64,000 nucleotides of DNA from Pegoplata infirma (lineage: Eukaryota > Arthropoda > Insecta > Diptera > Anthomyiidae), in the NCBI GenBank assembly GCA_963921195.1, contig OY992539.1, positions 214,059,373-214,123,372 of the forward strand. Direction: 5' to 3'. Shown in pieces: positions 34,121 to 46,171 of the stretch. Below the pieces are notes generated by a model. The model was not told the DNA's origin and made no database searches. It saw only the letters and a list, made by a program, of their open reading frames with translations. Made by a program: the position numbers and the translations under genes. Each line of letters starts with the position of its first letter. Position 1 is the first letter of the stretch.

Positions 34121-34309
34121 CGTGAGATTTTTCCAAAATTATGTCTTGTTTTATAACTGGCATTATTAATAATTTTTTATTTTGTTATCCTCAATCCATA
34201 TTGCTTCCATTTTTGGGGGGTAAGTAATTTTTTAGACATTAACTACCCTTATGTAAAAGTTGCTCCCTTGCCATGCCATACATTTTATTGTGCCACAATT
34301 ACGCGTGCT

Positions 34310-34500
34310 ATGCGCATGCTCAGTTCCGTTTCAATGGCCACTTACTTCCCTTTGAACTTCCTTTTTTAGGGGTTCATTATTTTTTAAGACATTCAAATAT
34401 ATCAACAAGTGGTTTCTGATGGCTCATTTTACTTCCTTTTTTAGGGGTTTGTTTTGTGTGTATTTTAATAGCAACAAGTGGTTGTGGCAACAAAATGAGG
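34310..34500 (+). repeat. Two copies of a 'cttttttaggggtt' segment
   Basis: Direct repeats at about 34360-34415 and 34430-34485: 'acttccttttttaggggttt' then 'caacaagtgg'. A third copy is at about 29876-29925. Spacing and flanks suggest a small dispersed repeat of unknown type, with no ORF. Confidence 0.5.
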
Positions 34501-34574
34501 TGTTTGGTATTTAATATTATGACGAGAAGGTGTGATACGCTTAAGTTAAATTAACAATAAAAAAAATATTTATT

Positions 34575-35290
34575 GACAGATTTTGAAAAAATTTTTCTAT
34601 ATAAAAAAAAATTTAGATTCGGAGAAAGTTTTAATATAGAAAAGTTTCTGAGAAATTTTTTCTATATAGAAAATTCTCAAATTCTGAGAAATTTTTTCTA
34701 TATAGAAAAATTGTCAGATTATGAGAAATTTTTTCTATAAAGAAAAATTTTCAGATTCTTAGAAACTTTTTCGATATAGAAAAATTGTCAGATTCTGAGA
34801 AATTCTACGATTCTAAAAAATTTTTTCTGCATTGAAGAATTTGTCTGAGAATCAGAGACTTTTTCTATATAGAAAAATTTGACTCAGAAAAATTTTTTGA
34901 CAAATATTTCTATACAGAAAAAGTCTCAGATTCTGAGACAAATTTTTCTATATAGAAAAAGTCTCAGATTCTTAGACAAATTTTTCTATACAGAAAAAGT
35001 CTCAGATTCTGAGACAAATTTTTCTATATAGAAAAAGTCTCAGATTCTGATACAAATTTTTCTATATAGAAAAAGTCTCAGATTCTAAAGCAAATTTTTC
35101 AATATAGAAAAAGTCTCATATTCTCAGATTCTGAGACAAATTTTTCTATATAGAAAAAGTCTCAGTTTCTAAAACAAATTTTTCAATATAGAAAAAGTCT
35201 CATATTCTAAAACAAATTTTTCTATATATAAAAAGTCTCAGATGTTGAGACAAATTTTTCTATATACAAAAAGACTCAGATTTATCCTTA
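34575..35290. repeat. Satellite B array
   Basis: Units of about 38 bp with CAGATTCTGAG polarity and TTTTTCTATATAGAAAAA. The first part is degenerate (TTTTTTCTATATAGAAAATT with 'ctgagaaa'); the cleanest units are at 34920-35080. The array is closed on the right by a plus-orientation CTTAAG-core motif at 35331. Confidence 0.88.
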
Positions 35291-35880
35291 AAAAAAAAGT
35301 TGGCGTTGTTTTGATCATTATTTTAATGCGCTTGTGTCTTAAGTCTTTTGTTTACTTAAGAGACTTTGCTGCTGGCAACTCTCTTTTTTGCTCTTGCTTT
35401 AAAGCTCTCTTAAGATAAGCTTTCGCTCTTGTATAAAAATTATTGAAATAATTTTAATTTACTCTTAAATGTAGTATTTTCATTATAAACTCTTTTGTTT
35501 GCAACGATTTAAATTAAAGAAAATTAACAAAATAATATTAACTTATGTGATCATATAGTCCTCTATTATACCATGAATTTAAAAACATATCCTTTGTGTA
35601 CTTTCCCTCCTTTTTATGCCTCAAAAACTTATTTTTGCCTTTTAAAAATATTTCACAATATTATAAAATTTTGTTGATCTCCATGTAAGTTTGTGTCTTA
35701 AGTCTTTCGTTTTATGTTTTATAAAAAGGCATTTTTTACTAAACCTCTACCGTAAACAATTTTCATGCTTTTTTTTTTTGCAGTGATACACTTTCATAAA
35801 ATCAGACATGTTCGAACATGCTTTAACTGAAAAAAAACAACAGCTGCAAAATAATAACAATCTTTTTTTCTTAACTTTCA
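35291..35880. other. Unique AT-rich sequence with two CTTAAG-core motifs
   Basis: Plus-orientation motifs occur at 35331 and 35686 (TTTGTGTCTTAAGTCTTTCG). Otherwise no repeats. Compositionally less repetitive than its neighbours. An acceptor-like T-run with TTTTTTGCAG lies at about 35772-35783. Confidence 0.4.
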
Positions 35881-35882
35881 GT

Positions 35883-36051
35883 TCAAAGAATCTCTACCAT
35901 GAGAAGTTGTTATACTATAGAGTACTTGACAACATATGTGTTTTTCATTATTTTTAAGTTCAACAACTAAACAGAAGCTCCCCTTTTACTGGTCCATTCG
36001 TTGGAGATGCATGCTCTTGAGAGGCTGAGTTGAAATCATATTTATTGTAAG
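35883..36051 (+). other. Candidate (untranslated) exon with consensus splice sites
   Basis: The sequence before it, TTTTTTTCTTAACTTTCAG, has a branch-point-like CTTAAC, a pyrimidine tract and AG. The sequence after it, ATTGTAAG-GTAAGTAC, matches the donor consensus AG-GTAAGT. The 169-bp interior is among the least repetitive DNA in the window. It has no long frame; an ATG in a good context (ACCATGAG) opens a 23-codon ORF ending at TAA. If real, it would be a 5' untranslated exon, with the surrounding repeats as intron. This rests only on splice signals, which occur by chance in long AT-rich DNA. Confidence 0.25.
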
Positions 36052-36160
36052 GTAAGTACAACAAAAAAAAAAATCATTTGATTTAAGTTTAAGATTTTTT
36101 ATGCACCTGTTGTAAAAAAATGCAAGACAATTCATGCTTTAAAACTTGTACTCGTAATAA

Positions 36161-39100
36161 CAAAATGCTAGGTAATGGATTTAAAGCTGAATATTATATA
36201 TAAAAGATGTTTAATAAAATTTAAATAATAGAAGTTCATGGTTGTTAGATGCAGTCAGTCAGATGCATAGAAAAACTTCAAGGTGAATTCGTTGCTATAA
36301 AAATAATGTAAATGTAATAACAAGAGTCATAATTTTAACATTCTAATGAATTTAATGGGCAATTGTTATATTTTATGAAACTGTAAAACCATTAGTTGTT
36401 CATTCTAGGATAGTTAAATGTTGTTATATTCAGAAATATTTGCATTTTTTACTTGGATTATGTAAAGTTTTAATCGTTGTAAAATGCAATAAATTAGCTC
36501 TAAATCATTATAAAATATATTATTAAAAAATTATAATCATGAAACAAATATTCAAAGCTATATTATATCGTTTTATAACACATTGTAACAGATTAAAATA
36601 TATTATACCAAATTATAGTAATACCTCAAAACTATTTTCTATCATTTTATAACACATTATAACAGATTATAATGTAAGCATAATGCATTATAATGGATTA
36701 TAATAATGGTCAAGTAAATTATAAAATTTATGAAAGTCTAAAAATGCATTATAACAATGTATAATTGTATTATAATCTATTATAACAATTTGTATCTTTT
36801 TTAAAATTTATAATAATGCTAAATAACCATTTATAATTTTGTTATAATTTATTATATCAAAATTATATTGCATTATAATATATTTTTAAAATTTATTTTC
36901 ATGGTACATTGCATTATAACAGTTAATAATGCAATATAACACTTTTAAATCCTTATATTTAAATCATATATGTAAGCATAAAGCATTATAATGGTTTATA
37001 ATACTGGTGAAGTAATTTATAAAATTTATAAAAGTTTTAAAAGTCATTATAACAATGTAAAATTGTATTATAATCTATTATAACAATTTGTATCTCTATT
37101 AAAATTTATAATAATGCTAAATAACCATTTATGATTTTGTTATAATTTATTATAACAAAATTTGATTTCATTTTAAAACATTTTTAAAATTTATGTTCAT
37201 GGTATATTGCATTATAACAGTTTATAATGCAATATAACACTTTTAAATCATTATATTTAAATCATTTATGTATAATGCATTATGCTTACATGGTTTATAA
37301 TACTGGTGAAGTAAATTATAAATTGTATAAAAGTTTTAAAATGCATTATAACACATTATAATTGTATTATAACCTATTATTAACAATTTGTATCTTTTTA
37401 AAAATTTATTATTATGTTAATAACCAATTAAAATATTGTTATAATTTATTATAATAACAATTAATTGCATTATAAAATAATTTTAAAATGTATTTTCATG
37501 GTATATTGCATTATTATAACAGTTAATGATGCAATATAAATCGTTTAAATCATTATATTTAAATCATGTATGTAAGCATAATGGTTTATAATACTGGTGA
37601 AGTAAATTATAAAATTTATAAAAGTTTTAAAATGCATTATAACAATTTATAATTGTATTATAACCTATTATAACAATTTGTATCTTTATTAAAATTTATT
37701 ATAATGCTAAATAACCATTTACAATATTGTTGTAATTTATTATAATGACAATTAATTGTATTATAAAATAATTTTAAAATTTATTTTCATCGTATTTTGC
37801 ATTATAACAGTTAATAATGCAATATAACAGTTTTAAATCATTATATTTAAATCATCTATGCAAGCATAATGCATTATAATGGTTTATAATACTGGTGAAG
37901 TAAATTATAAATTGTATAGAAGTTTTAAAATGCATTATAACAATTTATAATTGTATTATAATCTTTTATAAAAATTTGTATCTTTATTAAAATTTATAAT
38001 AATGCTTAATAAAAATTTATAATTTATTATAACAACATTACATAGCACTATAAAAAATTTTTAAAAATTATTTTCATGGTATATTGCATTATAACAGTTG
38101 ATAATACAATATAACTCTTTTAAATCATTATATTATAGATTATAACAAATTATAATTATAGTGTAATACTTTCAAAAAAAAATTGTCGTTGTATAACACA
38201 TTATAAGCGTTAATAATGTAAGCATAATGCATTATAATAGTTTATAACAAATGCTTAGGTTATGATAAAATGTTATTAACACGCAATAATGCATTATAAC
38301 TATTTATAATTGTGTTATAATACAAAATAAAGTTTATAACTTTGTAGTGTAGTGTATAAAAACAATTTTAAATTGCATTATTTAATATTTTTCAAAACTT
38401 ATTTTTGTAGTATATATAACTCTTTTGAACAAATATATTAAAATCATGGTACAACACCTAAAAACAATTTATTTTCGTTGTATAATGAATTATAATAATT
38501 CAAAATGCAATAAAACACTTCAGAATCATTACAAAATATATTATAAAAAATTATAATCATAGTATAATATTTAAAAACAATTGTTTTTTGCTATATAAGA
38601 CATTATAACGGTTTATTGTTTAGGCATAATGCATTATATGAGTTTATAACACTTGCTAAAAAAAATATATACGAGTTCATTTTATTCTTTATGAAAATAT
38701 AATATTGTGTTATAATGTAGTACACAGTTTGTAGCTTTATCTTTCTTTTATTTTTATTATAACAGTTTTTATTGCATTTTCCAATATTTTTAAAATTTAT
38801 TTTTGTGGAATAATGATTTACAACAATTTATTATTCAGTATAACACATTTAAATCTTTATAATATATATTATAACAAATTAAAATCATGGTATTAAACTT
38901 AAAAAAAATTTAATATCTTTGTATAACACATTATAACAGTTTTTAAAGTAAGCATTATGTGCAAAAAAAATTTATAGCACTTGTTAAGTGTTATAAATAT
39001 ATTATAATAAGTTTAAATTATAACTTGAAGTTTAAAACTTTAAAACTAATTAATGTTTAATGCATTATAACAATTAATAATTTTGTTATAATGTAGTATT

Positions 39101-40735
39101 AATTTTATAATTGTGTCATTATATGTTATAACAATTTTTTGAGGCATTTTAAAATATTATTAACATTTATTTTAACACTTTTGAATCATTATCATATATA
39201 TTATAACACATTATAATCATGAAATAATTCTTTCAAACTAATAATTATCTTTGTATAACACATTATAACCGTTTATAATGTAAGCATAATAGTTTATAAT
39301 ATTTGTTAAGTTAATTAAAAAAACTTATAAACGCATAATAATGCATTATAATTATTTATAATTGTGTTATAATGCATTGTAATAATTTGCAATTTCATTG
39401 GATAATGATTTATAACAATTTATTATTCAGTATAACACATTTAAATCGTTATAATGTATTAAAACAAAGTAAAATCATGCTATTATATTTAAAAACAATT
39501 TGGTAAACTTGCATAATGTGTTATAGAAATGCATATCACTTGTTTAGTAAGTTAGAAATATTTATGAATGCTTTATATTTATTTTTTAATTTAATAATTA
39601 TAACAATTTATACTTAATTGGTTTATATTTAGTAAATAAATTTATAACTTTGTTTTTAAACGCTACAACAATTTTTAATTGATTTTTTAAATATTTTTAA
39701 AATAAATTTTTGTGGTATAATGTTTTTTTACAAATAAAAATGCAATATAACACTTTAAAAACGTTCTAAACTATAAAATAAAATTTTTTAATCATCGTAA
39801 AATAACTCAGAAAAATTTATTATTATTGTATAACACATTTTAACCCTTTATAATGTAAGAACAATGCATTATATTAGTTTATAACATGAACTAAGTAAAA
39901 TATAAACATTTATTAGCATTATCTTATGCATTATAAGAATTGATAATTGTGTTATAATTCAGTATAATACATATTATAAATATTTATTAACGTTTTCTAA
40001 TAGTGCATTATAACAATTCAAAATAGTCTTTTATGGCAGTATAATGCTTTATATTATTATAACAAATTTTAATTGCAGTATTAAAAATTCTAAAAAAAAA
40101 CAAATAATACAGTATAACACTTTTAAATTGCTATGTTATGTATGTTATGTTATATATTATAACAAATTATAATCGTGGTATGTTATCTTGAAACAATTTA
40201 TTATCGTGGAGTAAAATGTTATAACAGTTTATAATGTGTGCAATATTTTTGTTTATAACAGTAAAATATAAACATTTATTAGCATTTTCTTACGCATTAT
40301 AACTCTTCATAATTGTGTTATAATGCAGTATAACACAATTATGAATATTTGTTAAATTGTGAATATTTGTCTTTTAATGCAGTATAATGCTTTATACCAT
40401 TGTAACAATGCATTATAACAAATTTTAACTGCAGTATTAAAAATTGTTAAAAAAATAAAATAATATATTATAACACATTCAGCTTGCTATGTTATATATT
40501 ATAGCAAATTATAATCATGGCATGGTATCTTTAAACAATTTGTTATCGTTGTATAAAACATTATAACAGTTCGTAATGTATGCATTATAATAGTTTATAA
40601 CATTGCTTAAGTAAATTATAAATATTACTATTTTTTTATAATGCATTATAACAATTTATGAATGCGTTATAATGCAGTATAGTAATATACAACTTTGTTG
40701 TTTTGTATGTTAATATATTTTTATTGACTTCAAAT
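36161..40735. repeat. TTATAA/CATTATAA satellite with ~300-bp higher-order unit
   Basis: 4.6 kb built from short phrases such as 'gcattataacaatttataat', 'gttataatgcattataac' and 'aaattataa'. In 36.66-38.05 kb these are organised in a unit of about 300 bp. The phrase ATACTGGTGA recurs at 37001, 37300, 37591 and 37889 (spacing 299, 291, 298), each followed by 'agtaaattata'. The unit degenerates towards 40.7 kb. No ORF longer than noise. Confidence 0.9.
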
Positions 40736-41451
40736 ATTTTTACATTTCCACTAAATTTTTTGTATATTTTGAAAAGATTTTTTTTTTTTGCTTTTTTTAA
40801 GCCTTTTTTTTAATCTGTAAAGAAATTCCTTAATGTTGTATGCTTCACTTTAAACCTCTTTTAAACTGGTTTATATATTTTACTGTTTTGGTTTTGCAAA
40901 TATCTCTGTCTTTTTATTTTTTGTGTAAACATTGCATAAACTTATGCAAAAAAAAAAATATGTTGCAAGCCACAAAAACCACAAACCTTTTGTGGTCAAT
41001 TCATTGGACCACGCCAAGATTTAATGATAATTGCTTGTAAGCAAAACGGACCAAAAAATAACGCAACATAAAAAAAATAACAAGTTTAAATCGTTAAACT
41101 AAACAAGGAGGCAATGCAATGACAACTTTGGTTTAAAAGAAAATTTTCAGAAAAACAAGAATAAGAAATTTATTATATTAAAGAGTTTTACTGTAAAGGA
41201 ATACAAAATTTCTCTAGATTTTTTTCGTTAATTTAAAATTTTTTCATTTGAATTGTTATAAAAATCTGACAATTTTATAATTTTAATAGTTTTTTTTGTT
41301 TTCTTAGAAAATATTGTAAAGTACTATTTTTCCTTTTAATAAAATCCTAAATCTTGGAATTCATTTATTTTCGTTGTTAGAAAAACAACATTTATATAAA
41401 TGTTTAAATTCTAATCACGTTTTAAAATGAAACATTATTTACATTTATCTA
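40736..41451. other. Unique AT-rich island
   Basis: Breaks the TTATAA satellite. An ORF at 40840-41040 (66 codons) has one hydrophobic stretch and ends '..LLWSIHWTTPRFNDNCL'. No homology is recognised, and a 23-bp resemblance to the region around 35990 is within chance. No other structure seen. Confidence 0.35.
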
Positions 41452-42136
41452 CACTCAAAATAATTACTCTGTTAAAAACTCTGTAAAATGACTGTAATCT
41501 CAATTCGACAGATATTTGACAAAGTTATCTGTCGAAATACAGATTTTAAGAATGTACTTTGTATTTTCTTGTAACCGAAAAACAAAATTTTATCTGTAAT
41601 TTGACTTTTTACTTTGTATCTCTATTTTACAGATAATAAACAGAGTTTTTTGTTAAAATACAGATTTTATAAAAAACTTGTGTTTTTTTTCTCGTAACCA
41701 AAATACAAAATTTCAACTGTAATTTTACTTATTGCTCTGTAATAATAAAACCAGGTAAATTTTACAAGGATGTCGTGTAAAATTGGAGGTACTCGTAAAA
41801 AAACTTTCACAAAAATAAAAAAAAAGTTAATTTAGATTTTGGAAGCATTAAAGCGGGTAAATTTACTCGATGGCAGTTTCCAATTGTCAACACTACTTGC
41901 ACATTAAGGAAAGATAAATTAATCAGAAATCAAATAGTAAATAAAATAGTCAAATTCTGGTCGCTTTTATCAATATTTTACAGATAATTCTGTAAATTTA
42001 CAGTTTTTTTATCGAAATCATTTTACAGAGTTTTCTTCGTAAAATAACAAAAAATCTTGCTGGTTGGAAATCTATGGTATTTTCTGCTGGCTCAGCAGAG
42101 TATCTCTGTAATTTAACAGAGTGATTATTTTGAGTG
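41452..42136. mobile_element. MITE, CACTCAAAATAATYACTCTG termini, TA flanks
   Basis: The left end CACTCAAAATAATTACTCTG and the inverted right end CACTCAAAATAATCACTCTG match at all but one position and continue with TTAAA. TA lies on both sides (41450-41451, 42137-42138), the target duplication of Tc1/mariner-type elements. The 685-bp interior repeats 'ctgtaaaatnac', 'tttacagag' and 'ttgacaga' phrases in both orientations. Non-coding. Confidence 0.82.
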
Positions 42137-42436
42137 TACGTTTTTTTTAGAAAACAGGATATTTCAATACCTGAGTGGGGGTAAAAATAATAAAAATCTT
42201 CATAATTAAATTCAAGAATTTCTGTTAGACAAGTTGTTGAATTGACAAGTAAACATAGATAGAAAGAAAAACGACCTAAGTAAAGAATAATATTTATAGG
42301 AAAAACTTAAGGTAAATATAAGAAAATTTTACAAAAAGCGATAAGGTAATGTAAACAAATTCTTATATATGAACTACAACACCTGAGACTTAATTGACCA
42401 GCTTATTGGGAATAGGTTCATAGAAACAAACTTTTT
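42137..42436. other. AT-rich spacer
   Basis: About 300 bp of plain AT-rich DNA between the MITE and the next block of TTATAA satellite. Nothing recognised. Confidence 0.3.
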
Positions 42437-42886
42437 TTTTATAAAAAAATTATAATTGTGTTATAATACGTTATAACAGTGTATAATCGTGATATTATGA
42501 ATTCTATCAATATATAAATGTGGTATAATGTATTCTTTCAGTTTGTAAAAGTGTTATAATGCATTATGACAGCTTAAATTGTAGTATAATATATTTTATT
42601 AATTTTTAATTGTGGATGTGTGTATTATAACAAGTTATTTTTGTTTTATTATGTTTTATAACAATGGTTAACCATTGTATAATGTTTTATAAGAATTTGT
42701 CATAAGAATAATTAATTATAACAATTTATAATGAGAATATAATGTATTATAGCAATTTAATGTCGTTGCATAATATTTTAGAACATATTATAATGGTGTT
42801 ATAATTAATTATATTTAGTTATAATACTTGTTTATAATTTTTATAGCAGTTAAAATTATATTATAATAATTTTTGAAACTGTTATA
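42437..42886. repeat. TTATAA/CATTATAA satellite block
   Basis: Continuation of the satellite: 'gttataatacgttataacag', 'gcattatgacagctt', 'gtataatgttttataag'. Cut on the right by the block at 42887. Confidence 0.8.
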
Positions 42887-43344
42887 CACCTAGAGAAGTT
42901 TTACAGTAACTATTTACGGTTATTCAAAAAGTTTTTAGGTAAAGTTGTTTTGAACGATTTATCGTTTGTTTTTCAAAAAAAATAAATTATTGAAAGATTT
43001 ATACAATTGTTAAAACAATAAACTACAAAAATTTACGAAAAAAAAAATTTTTCAGTTAAATAATTTTTGACTGATTATACCGTATAATTTTTATAGGAGT
43101 ACAGTTTTTGTAGTTCGTTATTCAAAAAAAAATATTTTTACTCCACAAAATAAAAAATTGTAAACAGTTAAAATAACTGAAATATCATTTGTTTTTACGG
43201 AATGTCTAGTCATTTATTAACGTTTAAAAATAACTAAAAAAGTATGTTGTTTCAAGTGAAATATAAGTAGTCCGTTTTTTTAAAGGAAAAACGATTGTTT
43301 TAAATGTTTTTTCTGTTGCATTTACTTACAAAATATTTTAAGTG
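42887..43344. mobile_element. Possible MITE, CACCTAGAGAA / CACTTAAAATA ends, TA flanks
   Basis: Non-satellite block in the TTATAA satellite. The left end is CACCTAGAGAAG after TA and the right end is TATTTTAAGTG before TA. The inversion is weak (about 5 good terminal bases), so identification rests mainly on the interruption and the TA borders. Interior AT-rich and non-coding. Confidence 0.4.
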
Positions 43345-43550
43345 TAACAAATAATGATTACTTTAATGCATTCTATCAGTTTATAACAGTGGTATAATGC
43401 ATTATAACAGTTTAAATAATAGTATAATATGTTTTAAAAGTTTACAATGCTGGTAATATGAATTATAACAATTTATAATCATTTTATAACCATTAAAAAT
43501 GGGGATATAATATATTCTACCAATTTAAACTCGTTGTAGAATAAATTATA
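43345..43550. repeat. TTATAA satellite block
   Basis: Short block between two insertions, with 'ggtataatgcattataacag' phrases. Confidence 0.75.
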
Positions 43551-43916
43551 CCCTAGTAAAAATATTATGCTAATTTTACTAAATAGATCTAATTTGATCC
43601 GTAAAATGGTTGTATCAAATAATATCTAATTGTATTACTTTAGATAAAAAAATATAAAAATTGATACAATTTGATCCTGAATTTGGTCAAATCTAATTAG
43701 ATCAAATTGATCTTATAATATCTATTTTTATATAATTTGATGAGCAAAACCAAAATACGAATCTAATCATATATGGAGCAATATCTAACCATATAAAGTG
43801 GATCAACCGTATCAAAGTGATAGATAAAATTTTATATAAATTTATACGGAATCATATTAACTCATATAAGATTGTATCAAATTATATATGATTAGACCAG
43901 AAAATTTTTACTCGGG
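43551..43916. mobile_element. MITE, CCCTAGTAAAAAT / CCCGAGTAAAAAT ends, TA flanks
   Basis: The left end CCCTAGTAAAAATATT and the inverted right end CCCGAGTAAAAATTTT share 12 of the first 13 bases. TA lies on both sides (43549-43550, 43917-43918). The interior repeats 'aatttgatccgtaaa', 'agatcaaattgatc' and 'atatgattaga' in both orientations. 366 bp, non-coding. The 2.1-kb element at 54335-56445 has related ends and 'gatc..aaattggatc' phrases, so they belong to one family. Confidence 0.78.
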
Positions 43917-44290
43917 TAACTTAATAAAATCGTAGTATAATTTATGATAACAAGTTATAATACCTGCATATTGCATTTTTACAAATTGTTATCATTATAA
44001 CAGCTTAAATTATATTATAAAAATGTATAAAACTGCTATAACAAATTTTGACTGCTTTTAATTACAATTTTTTAGTAATATAATACATTATAACAATTTA
44101 TAATGGTAAAATTATGTTTTATTATAATTTATAACAGTGGTGACGTAGATTATAACATGTTATAATTGCGTTATAATAAATTATTAAAGATAAAGATAAT
44201 TGACGTTTATAACAAATTTTTGCAGTAGATTACTTTTAAAATTTAAAATCAGTAAATGGTACTACTATAACAATTTATTATTTTGGTAAT
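43917..44290. repeat. TTATAA satellite with ~790-bp higher-order unit, copy 1
   Basis: Includes the marker CAGTAGATTACTTTTAAAAT at 44223, which recurs at 46450 and 47238. Subtracting the two insertions between the first two markers (471 and about 956 bp) gives about 800 bp, close to the 788 bp between the second and third. The three copies therefore define a higher-order repeat. Confidence 0.8.
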
Positions 44291-44761
44291 TTTTTTAGTC
44301 AATATGGATGCTGGTATGTTGGTGTGGATGTCTGTTTGGAATAAGAACAGATTTACACTCTGAGCCGAATCAAAATCAAAGAAAGATTTTGATACTCAGT
44401 GAAATGGAGTAAATAAACGAAAAAATCCCAAATGAAATAGAAAGAAATGAAACCACAATGGAATTAGTATTTGGAATATAGTGATTTATTTAGCTAGCAG
44501 GTGGATAATCTTACCAGTATGAACTAATGAACAAAATTGAAAGATTATGCTGATGTTGATCGCGGAAATAGTATCTTAGACTTTTTATCATGTGTTAAAT
44601 TATTTTAGGCATTATTCAAAAGAACGAGATTGATAGTATCTTCGATAATCCACAACATTCAGTTTGTATTTATAACAGATAAATAGACAGAAAAATGGGA
44701 CTTTAGGAATTATTTTACTGGATTAATGCCAACGGCAGTTATCAAATTTTGGCATTAACAG
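44291..44761. mobile_element. 471-bp insertion in the TTATAA satellite, unknown type
   Basis: In the other two copies of the ~790-bp unit, 'caatttattattttgg' (46500, 47285) is followed directly by 'tgtattat' satellite. Here the same place holds 471 bp of more complex sequence, flanked by TAAT (44287-44290 and 44762-44765). No terminal inversion and no ORF of note. It may be a SINE or a fragment of a retroelement; not recognised. Confidence 0.55.
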
Positions 44762-45223
44762 TAATGTTATGTATTATACCAATATAATAGCGTTATAATA
44801 CGTTATAATAACTTATAATCGTGGCATATATCATTCCATTAATATATAATTGTGTTATTATGCATTATATCACTTTATAATTGCAGTATAATACATTATA
44901 ACAGTTATTTAATAAGTTATACGTTAATGTTGCATTTTTACAATTTGTAATAATTATAACTATAAAACAAATTATGACTTTTTATAATTCTGGTATAATG
45001 TATTATAACAATTTATAATTGTGTTATTATATATTATAACAATTTATAACTATGTCGTATTATAACAATTTATAGTCACGACATAATGTATTTTATTAAT
45101 TTATAATTGGGGTATAATCTATTATAACAGTAAAACATTTCGTTGTATTATATTTTAAAAATAATATACAATTATTGAAAAATATGCATTATAATAAATT
45201 ATAATCTTGTTATGATTTATAAC
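44762..45223. repeat. TTATAA satellite block
   Basis: Continues the higher-order unit after the 471-bp insertion: 'taatagcgttataatacgtt', 'aatttataattgtgttatta'. Its last bases, TTTATAAC (45216-45223), are the target duplication of the following hAT-type element. Confidence 0.8.
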
Positions 45224-46171
45224 CAGGGTTCGAAAAAAAAACTCTAACGTACGGTACGTTAGTGTTCTGTACGGAACAATGGAGCGACCGTACGTTATCG
45301 AAACGTACCGTTCCAAGAACACATTCACTAAAAAGTTTTTTAGTGGTTGTGAAGGTGTTCGCAAACAGTATTCCGAACGTTATGCCTGCGAGTTGAAGAA
45401 CAGAAACTTTACGATAACGTACCGAACTAGGTTAGAAACAAAATAAAGTTCTTTTAGTGTTCTGTTTGCGAACTTTTGAGACATTTTTTTAATTTCAAAT
45501 GGCGATATCTTGAAAACTAAGCAAGATAGAACAAAACGGAGCACATTTTTGGTTCTTGGGATCCCCATAGTATCGCTAGGCCTCTACACATGGGTAGACC
45601 CCATTGGGTCCTTATTTTGAATCTAAAAAAGTTAGCATTCCGGGAAATTTAAAAATGCACATATCTCGCTAAATACTGCCGACACGATGAAAAGTCTAAA
45701 AGCATTTTTGTGGATCTTGTCTCGCAGTACATGACCGCTTTTAGACTTTATGTCGTGTCGGCAGTATTTAGCGAGATATGTGCATTTTTTAATTTCCCGG
45801 AATGCTAACTTTTTAGATTCAAAATATGGACCCAATGGGGTCCACCCATGTGTAGAGGCCTAGCGATACTATGGAGATTCCAAGAACCAAAAATGTGATC
45901 CGTGTTGCTCTATCTTGCTTAGTTTTCGAGATATCGCCATTTTAAATTAAAAAAAAAAATGTCTCAAAAGTTCGCAAACAGAACACTAAAAGAACTTTAT
46001 TTTGTTTCTAACCTAGTTCGGTACGTTATCGTAAAGTTTCTGTTCTTCAACTCACAGGCATAACGTTCGGAATTCTGTTTGCGAACACCTTCACAACCAC
46101 TTAAAAAACTTTTTAGTGAATGTGATCTTGGAACGGAACGTTAAATAACGTACTGTTTTTTTCGAACACTG
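45224..46171. mobile_element. Palindromic hAT-type element, TSD TTTATAAC
   Basis: It starts CAGGGTTCGAAAAAAA and ends with the inverse of CAGTGTTCGAAAAAAA, and is flanked by an exact 8-bp TTTATAAC (45216-45223, 46172-46179). Nearly the whole 948 bp is a palindrome with a short unpaired centre at about 45705-45735. For example, 'gcgatactatggagattcc' faces 'ggatccccatagtatcgc', and 'gacacgatgaaaagtctaaa' faces 'tttagactttatgtcgtgtc'. The ends carry clustered TAACGTACGGTACGTTA. The mirrored ORFs at 45155-45364, 45380-45568 and 45632-45835 are arm readings, not genes. A long-TIR MITE of the hAT superfamily. Confidence 0.9.

Noticed and set aside
36161..40735. Dense TTATAA as piggyBac-type TTAA or promoter signals
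   Set aside because: The words belong to a tandem satellite; their density is explained by the repeat and no element ends are associated.
40978..41040. Resemblance of 'tggtcaattcattgga' to 'tggtccattcgttgga' at 35999, with WSI-x-W in translation, as possible duplicated exons
   Set aside because: About 20 of 23 matches over a short stretch is near chance for this many comparisons, and no good splice acceptor precedes the 40.9-kb copy.
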